Shown here one piece after another: positions 7,971 through 15,534 of a DNA stretch of 45,040 nt; the stretch's first letter is position 1; the number at the start of each line of letters is the position of its first letter. The translations under genes were made by a program, and so were the position numbers. Below the pieces are notes generated by a model. It was not told the origin of the DNA. It did not search any database and saw only the letters and a program-made list of their open reading frames with translations. Origin of the DNA: Candidatus Zixiibacteriota bacterium (GTDB taxonomy: Bacteria; Zixibacteria; MSB-5A5; GN15; FEB-12); the NCBI GenBank assembly GCA_040752815.1, contig JBFMGC010000022.1, positions 1 through 45,040 of the forward strand, read 5' to 3'.

Positions 7971-9845
7971 ATGCCCTGCCTGCTCAATTGTCGTGATCTG
8001 AAAAACAGGCTTCTGCTTGTTGCGCTGGGACTAATCCTCGGCACACGGGGGGGAAGCTCCGCGGAGACCATCAAAGCTGATTCCCTCAACTGGTGCGGCA
8101 CCCAGAAGAAGTTCGACGATGAACTGCGGGTGCTGGGCCTGGGCGCCGCGTCGGCCGCCTACGCCTGCCCCGAGTACGGGCCGTGCGACAACCCTGACAC
8201 CCGTGACGGTTGGATTCCCGACCCCGGCGCGCCGATCACGCGAGTTCGGCTGGCTATACATGTTCTGGCCAATTCCGACGGCTCCAGTCCGTTCACCACG
8301 CCGGCCTCGGTGCAGAACGCGGTCAATCTGATCAACCAGCATTACGCGCCCAGCCGCATTCAGTTTGATCACGTGTTCGACCAGGTCAATTTCACCGAGT
8401 GGCGCCTGCTCAGCGAGTACGAGATCGACAATATGAAGACCTACTCGGCGTTCGATGCGACCCGCTGGCTCAATGTCTGGGTGACCAGTGTGGACTACGG
8501 GTATTCATTCGGCACCTTCCCGTTCAGTTCCGATGCCCTCGGGCCGACCGGCGGGATTGTTTTGGGGCATTTTCACTGGGGCGGCAATTTCAGCACGTTT
8601 GCCCATGAGATCGGCCACTGCCTGGGGCTATGGCACACGTTTCACGGTGTAACCGAGGTCAACCGCTGCGGCCCGTGTTACGAATTCGTGGGCGCTGCAA
8701 ATCGCGACGTGCTCGGCGATATGTGTGAAGACACCCCGCCTACCAATGTCTGGTACGAATGCAACTCGGCTACTGGTGTCGATTCCTGCACCGGCCAGCC
8801 ATGGGGGTTCACCCAGCCGGAAAACATCATGGGTTATACGCCCAGCAGTTGTCGTACCATGTTTACGCCGCAGCAGCAAGCCCGCATGCGCTGCTGGATC
8901 GACGACAAATTGAGCGGGTGGATCAGCGGCGTACTGATACAGGCTGACACGTTGTTTGGGCCGGCGCCGCTTGGCGTCAATATCACTGCCCTCACTTTCC
9001 GCCAGGTGAATTCCTGGTCGTGGGACATGGGGGACCAGACAATCATCAATCTGTCGGCCGCTTCCCACACCTACGCACAACCCGGCATGTACACAGTCGG
9101 GGTGGCAATACAAACCCCGGACGGCCCATTCTCTGATACCCGTCCCGATCTGGTCTGGGCTTACGCCGACACGGTCGCGCTTGTCACCGGCGCCATAGTT
9201 CCGGAAGAACCTGTGCGGGTCGATATCAGCGTGCGGAACTTTGTCCCGATGTCCGAACTGCTCATTCCGATCACTTGGACCGCGGGCAACAGCCTCCGCC
9301 TCGACTCGATTTCTACCGCCGGTCTCCGCGGTGAGACTTTCGACACTCGCTCTTTGGTGCATGTAAACAACACGCTGCGCCAGGCGACACTGCTGCTGGT
9401 TCCGGATAACGACGGCCAGACACTTCTACCGCCCGATTACGGCCCGGTCGCGGCGCTGTACTTCACTCCCCAGGAGGCGTTGAGAGACACCACCTCTATC
9501 GCCGTTACCAGCTACGATTCCTACGCCCCCTTCTTTGCTACGCCTGTGGGCCTGTACCAGCCGAGTCTCCTGGCCGGAGAAGTGTATGTCAGAGGATGTT
9601 GCCGTGATAGAGTCGGGGATGCCAATAACTCCGGCGACGATGAGCCGACTGTGGGCGATGTTGCCGCGATAATCGATATGCTCTACATAAACGGCACGGC
9701 GGTCGACTGCATGGCAGAGGCCGACGTCAATCAGTCCGGAGGCCCTGACCCGTCGGTGGAAGATATCACGGTCGGCGACGTCAGCGCGCTCATCGACTAC
9801 TTGTTTATTACCGGCCCTTCACTTGGCCTGCCCGACTGCCTCTGA
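7971..9845 (+). CDS. secreted M43-like metalloprotease with PKD, cohesin-like and dockerin-like parts
   Basis: Exported zinc metalloprotease of 624 residues. I chose the ATG at 7971 because GGAG precedes it and the product then begins with a signal peptide (hydrophobic core about 13-24); the longer open frame from 7824 looks untranslated. The catalytic motif HEIGHCLGLWH is at residues 212-222, followed by a Met-turn region (NIMGYTPSSC, about 286-295), as in the pappalysin-like M43 metzincins. Next come a PKD-like domain (about 325-405, with WSWDMGD), a beta-rich region resembling cohesin-type domains (about 411-540), and a C-terminal dockerin-like module (about 545-623). The module has two EF-hand-like loops, DANNSGDDEPTVGDV and DVNQSGGP...ITVGDV. 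The dockerin suggests attachment to a partner protein or the cell surface. Many cysteines in the catalytic half suggest disulfides. Confidence 0.85.
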   Translation: MPCLLNCRDLKNRLLLVALGLILGTRGGSSAETIKADSLNWCGTQKKFDDELRVLGLGAASAAYACPEYGPCDNPDTRDGWIPDPGAPITRVRLAIHVLANSDGSSPFTTPASVQNAVNLINQHYAPSRIQFDHVFDQVNFTEWRLLSEYEIDNMKTYSAFDATRWLNVWVTSVDYGYSFGTFPFSSDALGPTGGIVLGHFHWGGNFSTFAHEIGHCLGLWHTFHGVTEVNRCGPCYEFVGAANRDVLGDMCEDTPPTNVWYECNSATGVDSCTGQPWGFTQPENIMGYTPSSCRTMFTPQQQARMRCWIDDKLSGWISGVLIQADTLFGPAPLGVNITALTFRQVNSWSWDMGDQTIINLSAASHTYAQPGMYTVGVAIQTPDGPFSDTRPDLVWAYADTVALVTGAIVPEEPVRVDISVRNFVPMSELLIPITWTAGNSLRLDSISTAGLRGETFDTRSLVHVNNTLRQATLLLVPDNDGQTLLPPDYGPVAALYFTPQEALRDTTSIAVTSYDSYAPFFATPVGLYQPSLLAGEVYVRGCCRDRVGDANNSGDDEPTVGDVAAIIDMLYINGTAVDCMAEADVNQSGGPDPSVEDITVGDVSALIDYLFITGPSLGLPDCL

Positions 9846-10029
9846 TCTCTGTTAAACGTGCCCCGGGCGAGCCTGCCTGGGGAAATCCGTGCGCAAGTTC
9901 ACGCACCTTTTTCGTGGGCGGCAGACCTCCGGTCTGCCCCGTCTCGCTCGGATCCAAGCAGCTAACTCCTTGATCCTTGTTGCTTCGATCTAGCCCCGTG
10001 CCTACTTTGCCTTCAGGTGCACCAAGTCT
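9846..10029. repeat. intergenic palindromes (families F and A)
   Basis: This gap holds a degenerate copy of the CCCAGGGC-type hairpin at about 9861-9884 (minus orientation, CCCCGGGC...GGGG). It also holds a perfect copy of the GGCAGACC/GGTCTGCC palindrome at 9920-9938, preceded by GTGGGC. The second is the same element that forms the end of the kinase gene at 1476-1494, in the other orientation. I see no gene here. Confidence 0.75.
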
Positions 10030-11556
10030 ATGATCTCACTTAAGGAATGGGTGAAAGCACACCCGCTCGGAGCGGTGCTCGCGGCGGCGATCGCAGTCCG
10101 ACTGCTCGCGGTCATCTGGTCGCAGGGGTTTATCCACTCCGACGACCATTTCGAGACAGTCTCGGTGGCCTGGGATTGGTTGACCAGCGGATTATCGGGC
10201 GACGATGGTTTCCTTACGTGGAAACACAAAGGGGCCGAGACCATCACCCGCTTTCCGCTCTACACGCTCTTCCTCTTTGGGCAGATGAAGCTGTGCCAAT
10301 GGCTCGGAATCGATACGCTCGGCGCCATGATGTACGTTATCAGATTTGTCCACGCCCTGCTGTCGCTGGTACCGGTTTGGGCGGCGTTTCAGATAGCGCG
10401 AACCGTTACCGGATCGGTCCGCTGGGCCGTAGCGGCCGGGCTGGTCATGTCGTTCCATTTCGCCCTGCCGTTTTTGGGAATGCGGAACCTTATCGAGGTG
10501 GTGGGCGGGGGTATCTGGCTCGCGGCGCTGGTTTATCTGTACCGCTATCATGATGACAAACGCATCTTTTGGCTCAATGTCGCGGGCACGCTTACCGGGC
10601 TCGCCTGGATGATACGGTTCCAGATCGCCTTTGCCGTACTCCCGGTGCCGCTACTGCTCTGGTGGAGGGAGCAACACATTCGACCGGCCGCACACTACTC
10701 GGGAGCGGTGGTGGCGACGATTCTGCTATCTGGCCTGGCAGACTGGTGGCTGCTGGGCGGGTTCGCCCGGTCGACCTTCACCGGTCTTGCCAGAAACTTC
10801 GGCCTTCAGGCTCACTACCACACGATCCCGCTGCTCTATTTCGTGATGCTTGTATTGCTGCTCGTGCCGCCGATCTCGCTTGTCATGCCCTTCCTGGCCT
10901 TTCGCCGCCGGTTCGTCCGTGAGCAAGCACTGTTAGTCTGGTCATCAGTCAGTTTTGTCGTGTTCCACACCCTCCATCCGTTGCAGCAGGAAAGATACGT
11001 CTTTCCAATCGTGCCGGCCGTGATCGTGATGGGCATCCTTGCCGTCTGGCACTACCTGAACCGCGACCGACAAACTGCGCTGTTGCCACAGTGGCTGAAG
11101 CTCACGGCATGGGCCTCGTTGGCGGTCAACATGGCCCTGCTCTTCTTTTTCACGTTTGCCTACGGCCACAAGGGGATGATCGAACCTCTGCGGTGGTTGC
11201 AGGACACCGCCCCGGACGCGCGCGTGATGTTCGTGCAGCCGGAGGTCAAGCGCTGGGTACCGATGGAATACGGGGGGAAGTCTTTGCGGCCCGTGTACGT
11301 TCGAGAATGGGAGTCTTTACGACAGTGGTCGCCGAGTCAGGCAGGGGAGCCTGAATTCGATTACTTTGTTATTTACCCCAAGACCGATACCCGTTTGCCG
11401 GCCTATCTCGATTCGCTGGAGATCAGATTCGGACCGCTGGAGCTGGTAGAGCAGATACCGCCGTCATACTATGACCGGACCCTCCACCTCTTGAACCCCG
11501 GCCATAATGATGACTTTGCGGCGTATGTCTACTGCCCGGCTGGCGGCCATCAGTAA
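10030..11556 (+). CDS. GT-C-type membrane glycosyltransferase (GT22/ALG9-like)
   Basis: Polytopic membrane protein of 508 residues with about nine to ten hydrophobic segments. After the first membrane segment (about 15-28) comes an acidic loop motif, FIHSDDHFETVSVAWDW. It corresponds in position and style to the HPDEHFQ-type motif of the GT-C family GT22 (ALG9/PIG-B mannosyltransferases). GLAWMIRFQIA near residue 185 and a late GHKG turn also fit that family. GT-C enzymes use polyprenyl-phosphate sugars and act on the outer face of the membrane. The acceptor is unknown. The last 120 residues form a soluble domain. The ATG at 10030 has an AGGTG-like site before it. It is monocistronic and convergent with the receiver gene downstream. 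Confidence 0.7.
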   Translation: MISLKEWVKAHPLGAVLAAAIAVRLLAVIWSQGFIHSDDHFETVSVAWDWLTSGLSGDDGFLTWKHKGAETITRFPLYTLFLFGQMKLCQWLGIDTLGAMMYVIRFVHALLSLVPVWAAFQIARTVTGSVRWAVAAGLVMSFHFALPFLGMRNLIEVVGGGIWLAALVYLYRYHDDKRIFWLNVAGTLTGLAWMIRFQIAFAVLPVPLLLWWREQHIRPAAHYSGAVVATILLSGLADWWLLGGFARSTFTGLARNFGLQAHYHTIPLLYFVMLVLLLVPPISLVMPFLAFRRRFVREQALLVWSSVSFVVFHTLHPLQQERYVFPIVPAVIVMGILAVWHYLNRDRQTALLPQWLKLTAWASLAVNMALLFFFTFAYGHKGMIEPLRWLQDTAPDARVMFVQPEVKRWVPMEYGGKSLRPVYVREWESLRQWSPSQAGEPEFDYFVIYPKTDTRLPAYLDSLEIRFGPLELVEQIPPSYYDRTLHLLNPGHNDDFAAYVYCPAGGHQ

Positions 11557-11578
11557 AACCTTCGCCCCTGAACAGCGG

Positions 11579-11612
11579 AAAAAACGAGTCGGCCGTTTTG
11601 CGCAACCGGCTC
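11579..11612 (-). terminator. rho-independent terminator after the receiver gene
   Basis: Read on the minus strand, GAGCCGG pairs with CCGACTC (7 bp including one G-T wobble) around a 13-base loop. A GTTTTTT tract at 11584-11579 follows. It lies 24 bases beyond the stop codon of the receiver gene and in the short gap between convergent genes. Confidence 0.7.
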
Positions 11613-11635
11613 TTGTTCCGTGCTGTTATCCGCTG

Positions 11636-12004
11636 TTAGTTTTGGATGTACTTGCCCAGGATACGGCTCATCCGATTGGTCATGATCGTGTTGGTCAGTA
11701 CCTCGGTCGCGCCCGCCTTCATGGCAGCTTGCATCTGATCGGCCATGACATGGGGCGAGTAGCAGACAATAGGAATCTGACTGGTCGCCTTGTATGACCG
11801 CAGCTTATTGATCAGCGAGGGCGCCTCGATCCCGTTCAGGTTAAGATCCATGATGATAAGATCGGGCTGCATCTCCTGAGCCTTGGTGAATATGTCATCC
11901 GAGCGGATCGCCTTGATCCCCTCGGCCTCCAGATTGTCCAAAATGGACATAATCTTAGAGGTGAAAATCATGTTGTTTACTGCCAGGATAACTTTACGAG
12001 CCAT
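11636..12004 (-). CDS. stand-alone receiver-domain protein with degenerate active site
   Basis: Single receiver domain of 122 residues with no output domain. I chose the ATG at 12004 because GGGAGG lies 7 bases upstream. The fold is clear: beta-1 KVILAVNN, beta-3 PDLIIMDLNLNG with the phosphoacceptor-position Asp (D53), beta-4 IPIVCYSP and beta-5 ATEVLTN. Key residues are altered. The acidic pair that binds magnesium is Asn-Asn (N10, N11), and the conserved beta-5 lysine appears as Asn (VLTN instead of the usual L-x-K-P). D53 and the Ser at beta-4 remain. It may therefore be a pseudo-receiver working by protein binding rather than phosphorylation. It has its own promoter (12063-12091) and terminator. 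Confidence 0.85.
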   Translation of the reverse strand: MARKVILAVNNMIFTSKIMSILDNLEAEGIKAIRSDDIFTKAQEMQPDLIIMDLNLNGIEAPSLINKLRSYKATSQIPIVCYSPHVMADQMQAAMKAGATEVLTNTIMTNRMSRILGKYIQN

Positions 12005-12062
12005 ACCCAACCCTCCCTTGGACACCTGTCCAAGATAGGTCTTCGCGTTCCGTGCGCGTTCG

Positions 12063-12091
12063 AATATAACTAAATCCTAACTCAAAATCAA
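12063..12091 (-). promoter_or_regulatory. sigma-70-like promoter of the receiver gene
   Basis: On the minus strand, TTGATT (12091-12086) and TATATT (12068-12063) are separated by exactly 17 bases. The spacing fits a housekeeping promoter and would give a leader of about 50 bases before the ATG at 12004. Confidence 0.6.
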
Positions 12092-12286
12092 TACCGGTTC
12101 CAAAACAAGCCCGTCCGCGGCAGATAACGCGCAACGCGTTGTCATACAACCGGATAGTATCAGTCTCGAAGCGTCGAGCGTGGCCGGGATCGCCTACTTT
12201 TTGTTGATTTCGGCCCTCCGACGCGCTCTTTCTCCTTGTCCTTGTACCATTTAGAACAATAATGCGTTCGATCCAGATTGGCAAGA

Positions 12287-13216
12287 ATGAGACAACATTT
12301 TGTAGGACAAAGCGTTAACGACACAGAACCATTCCGACGGTGGTTGACTGCCGGACGGTTTTCGTTGCTTCTGCTCCTTCTCGCCCCTTTGATCTCGCCG
12401 GGAAAAGCGTGGGCCGGGAAGCAGATCGCGATCACGTTTGATGAACTCCCTGCCGCGCGATCTTTTGACGAGGTCGACCGCCAGGCCATCAACGACACCA
12501 TCCTGGCTGTGCTCAAGAGGCACAAAGTCAAGGCGGCCGGGTTTGTGATCGGGGAGCAGATTGAGGGTGCCTATGATATACTGGGCGCCTGGCTGAACCA
12601 GAGTCACCGGCTGGGCAACCAGACGTTTTCCGGACAGGACTACAACGAACTCACACCCGAGCAATTCATCACCGACATTCGCCGCGGAGCGGACGCCTTG
12701 GAGCCGATGCTCTCCGGGTTCGGACAGAAGAAACGGTATTTCCGTTTCCCGTTCCTCCACTACGGTGACACGCCGGAGCGGAGAAAAGCGGTTACGCCGT
12801 TCTTGAACGACCGGGGCTACGTGGTCGCTCCCGCGACTGTCCTGCCCGAAGACTACCTGTACAACCTGAATCTGCTCAAGCTGGGAAAGACCCCCGATTC
12901 GGCCAAGTTCGAGCGGTTGCTCAATGACTACATCAACCACGTGCTGGACGAATTGGAGCGCGTCGAGCGACTGGCGGAGAATCTTGTCGGACGCCAGATC
13001 CGGCACATTCTGCTGCTCCGGGCCAACCAGCTGAACGCCGCCTATCTGGATGAGCTGCTCATGGCATTAGAGGCGGCCGGGTACAGCTTTGTGTCGCTCG
13101 ACGAAGCCCTCAAGGACAAGGTCTACAAGATGACCGAGGGGTATTACAGTCTCAAGGGGGTAGGCTACCTGGACATGATCGAGCAGAGCGACCCCGACCT
13201 GCTTCCGGCGAACTAA
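12287..13216 (+). CDS. polysaccharide deacetylase-family protein lacking metal ligands
   Basis: Exported or membrane-anchored NodB-type polysaccharide deacetylase homologue, 309 residues. The hydrophobic segment is about 26-40 and ends in a signal-peptide-like SPGKAWA. Family motifs are recognisable but changed. Motif 1 reads ITFDELP (residues 49-55), where active members have TFDD. Motif 2 reads LGNQTFSGQDYN (about 109-120), where active members have GNHTxSH, so both metal-binding histidines are replaced (Q112, G116). RYFRFPFLHYGD (150-161) is intact. The codons read CAG and GGA without ambiguity. Loss of the metal site suggests a non-catalytic carbohydrate-binding role or a different mechanism. 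The start may instead be the TTG at 12278; ribosome sites are weak for both. Confidence 0.82.
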   Translation: MRQHFVGQSVNDTEPFRRWLTAGRFSLLLLLLAPLISPGKAWAGKQIAITFDELPAARSFDEVDRQAINDTILAVLKRHKVKAAGFVIGEQIEGAYDILGAWLNQSHRLGNQTFSGQDYNELTPEQFITDIRRGADALEPMLSGFGQKKRYFRFPFLHYGDTPERRKAVTPFLNDRGYVVAPATVLPEDYLYNLNLLKLGKTPDSAKFERLLNDYINHVLDELERVERLAENLVGRQIRHILLLRANQLNAAYLDELLMALEAAGYSFVSLDEALKDKVYKMTEGYYSLKGVGYLDMIEQSDPDLLPAN

Positions 13217-13297
13217 TAGTCGCGCTGCGGCTGACCGGGTCACGTCGCGAATCCCATTGGCGCTTGGCCGACAGCGCGCGTATCTTCGAGTCGCGCT

Positions 13298-15190
13298 ATG
13301 CGGCACCGAATTGTAACAGGCGTAATCCTGGCGGCACTGGTCGGGCTGTTTGTCTGGCAGTCGCTGGTGTTCGACTTCTTCCAGGACGACGCCTACATCT
13401 CATACCGTTTCGCGGCGAACTATCTCGATGGCCATGGGCTGGTCTATAATCAGGGCGAGCGGGTAGAGGGCTATACCAATTTCGGCTGGGTACTTGGCCT
13501 GGTCGTCAGCGGAGTCCTGGGTTTTGACTACGTTCTGGTTTCTCGCGTCGTAGGCATCGGGCTGGCGAGCGCTGCAATCATCTTGACTTTTCTCTTATCC
13601 CGGCGGTGTCTAGCGGGGAGTTCACCGTACTGGTCGCTTCTGCCGGCGGCGCTGGTGTCCCACAATCTGTCGCTTGCTTACTGGGCGCAGTCGGGGCTTG
13701 AGAGCACCGCGTTCGTATTTCTTAGCGCACTCGCACTTTACCTCTACCTGTGCCGCTCATGGCTGCTAATTGCGGTGCTGGTTGCGGCCGTGCTGATCAG
13801 GCCTGAAGGTGCGTTGGTGGCTGTGCTGCTGGTTCTGTTGGAGATACTGGTGCGGCGACAGCGGCCATGTTATCCCCTCCGTTCTGCACTGATTGCGCTC
13901 GCGTTCACTCTCCCGTATCTCGGGTTTAAGCTCGCGTATTACGGATCCATCTTGCCCAACCCGTTTCATGCCAAGACGGCGTTCGATATCGAACAGGTAG
14001 AGGCAGGGATAGCCTACGCTCAGACGTTCATCCAGCATTACCCAGTTCTGGCCGCCGGTTTCATTCTTCTGCCGGTTTTGTGGCGTCGTCTGAATACCGA
14101 TTGCTGGTCACTGTGGCTTTTCACGCTCGGTTACGCCGCGTATGTCGTTTTGATCGGCGGCGACGTGCTCATGGTGCATCGGTTCTTCCTGCCGGTGATT
14201 GTCACGCTAGCGATAGCGTCATCATCGGCAATTGCACTGGCCGCGCGGAAGCTGAGGGTAATCTTCCAATACCCCCTGTTGATCGTTTCGGCTGTGGCCA
14301 TGGTTTATCTGGGTATGGCGCTGCCGAACGAATATGTCACGCGGTACGCGAACCTCGAGAAGGGGCTGGTCATCAAGATGGGTTTTTTCGCCGAGCGATT
14401 GAAGGAGATCGGTCAGGGCAATTTCACCGTGGCGGCATCGACAATCGGCCGCCTTGGGCACGACCTTCGCGGACATCGGATCATTGATCTGCTCGGACTG
14501 ACCGACTCCACTATCGCGCGTCACCCGGAGCCACTCCCTTTCAGCATGGAATCGACCTGGCGGGAGAGATCGTTCAATTCGGGTTACGTACTTGGGCAGG
14601 CGCCCGATTTCATCGTTTTCTCCACCGGGCTCAAACCTTCGGCGCCGGCCGAGCGGGCGCTGCTTCGCTACAGCCAATTCCTGGACTGCTATCGCGGCGC
14701 GGCCTGGTATTTCGATCCGACCGACAGCCTGCTGACCGGTCAATTGGTGTCGTTGTTCGGCAAGGTCTGCGAGCCCGAACCGCCCCTTACGCCTGTCTAT
14801 CCTATTGAGTTCGTCAACTACTACACGGCCGGCTGTAATGCGATGAACTCAGGCAAGTATCACGCGGCCGAAGACTATTTCGGGCGCGCTCTCGAACTCG
14901 GCGGCAACCCGCCGTATGTCTACCTGCTGCATCGACTGTCCATTACTTCCTTCCAATTGAATCAGGACGCGCGAGGAGAGAGTCTTCAGAATTGGGTGCT
15001 CGAAATCGATAGTACAGTGGCGGAGGTGCAGGGCGACCTGTATGTTTACGAATACATCATCGGCAATGAAGAGAAGGCCGCAACACATCGTCGGTGGCTG
15101 GAATCGCTATGGCCGTGGATGGTGGAGCGGTACGATTCGCTGGCCCGGTCCCGAGCGGAGGCCTGGAAAGCCGGGCAATCGCGTCAGTAG
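13298..15190 (+). CDS. GT-C-like membrane glycosyltransferase with C-terminal helical repeat tail
   Basis: Polytopic membrane protein of 630 residues with about ten hydrophobic segments. The N-terminal extracytoplasmic loop reads DDAYISYRFAANYLDGHGLVYNQGERVEGYTN. The DDAYISxR...GxGLVxNxGERVEGYTN pattern is characteristic of a large GT-C family of bacterial membrane glycosyltransferases related to arabinofuranosyltransferase-type proteins. The acidic DD pair is the likely catalytic or metal site. Membrane segments end near residue 350. A soluble region follows, and the last 120 residues contain TPR-like helices (YTAGCNAMNSGKYHAAEDYFGRAL). Likely role: transfer of a sugar from a lipid-linked donor to an envelope glycan or protein. 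The start is the ATG at 13298 with only a weak ribosome site. It is 81 bases from the deacetylase homologue, in the same direction. Confidence 0.72.
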   Translation: MRHRIVTGVILAALVGLFVWQSLVFDFFQDDAYISYRFAANYLDGHGLVYNQGERVEGYTNFGWVLGLVVSGVLGFDYVLVSRVVGIGLASAAIILTFLLSRRCLAGSSPYWSLLPAALVSHNLSLAYWAQSGLESTAFVFLSALALYLYLCRSWLLIAVLVAAVLIRPEGALVAVLLVLLEILVRRQRPCYPLRSALIALAFTLPYLGFKLAYYGSILPNPFHAKTAFDIEQVEAGIAYAQTFIQHYPVLAAGFILLPVLWRRLNTDCWSLWLFTLGYAAYVVLIGGDVLMVHRFFLPVIVTLAIASSSAIALAARKLRVIFQYPLLIVSAVAMVYLGMALPNEYVTRYANLEKGLVIKMGFFAERLKEIGQGNFTVAASTIGRLGHDLRGHRIIDLLGLTDSTIARHPEPLPFSMESTWRERSFNSGYVLGQAPDFIVFSTGLKPSAPAERALLRYSQFLDCYRGAAWYFDPTDSLLTGQLVSLFGKVCEPEPPLTPVYPIEFVNYYTAGCNAMNSGKYHAAEDYFGRALELGGNPPYVYLLHRLSITSFQLNQDARGESLQNWVLEIDSTVAEVQGDLYVYEYIIGNEEKAATHRRWLESLWPWMVERYDSLARSRAEAWKAGQSRQ

Positions 15191-15534
15191 TCGCGAGGCG
15201 CGGGGTGACAGGACCGGGCGTCTCGGCTCAGGGAACGAACGTGGATCGGTAGGGCGCGTTTGCTTCATACCCGCCACGCTGTCATAGTGTCCGGCTGTTG
15301 TCGGGTTTCTCGCTTGAATTGTCAATGCTCGGAACCCGACCTACGGCTGGTATCCGGAAGTCACAGTCCCATTAAACAAAACCCGGGGTCGTTCGTTCTT
15401 AGGCTCAGCAGGCTGGGAGCCAGGGGACAGGCACCAAGAAGGCACCGGATTCACAGGGTAAATCGCTCCGGCACCAATTCGGGGCGCAACAAGAACGTGG
15501 GATTACGCACCCTGGTGAAAAGAGGACTCTGGCA
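15191..15534. repeat. gene-free gap with palindromic repeats (families C and D)
   Basis: This 344-base gap has no gene. At 15249-15277 is a 29-base element, GTAGGGCGCG followed by TTTGCTTCATACCCGCCAC, that recurs at 44379-44407 with two mismatches. At 15300-15344 a hairpin with stem GTCGGGTT/AACCCGAC is followed by CTAC. On the minus strand this reads TAGGTC..., like the family D hairpins at 18172 and 21476. Around 15420-15432 the sequence AGGGGACAGGCACC resembles short remnants seen near REP-associated transposases elsewhere; no transposase is present. Confidence 0.65.
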
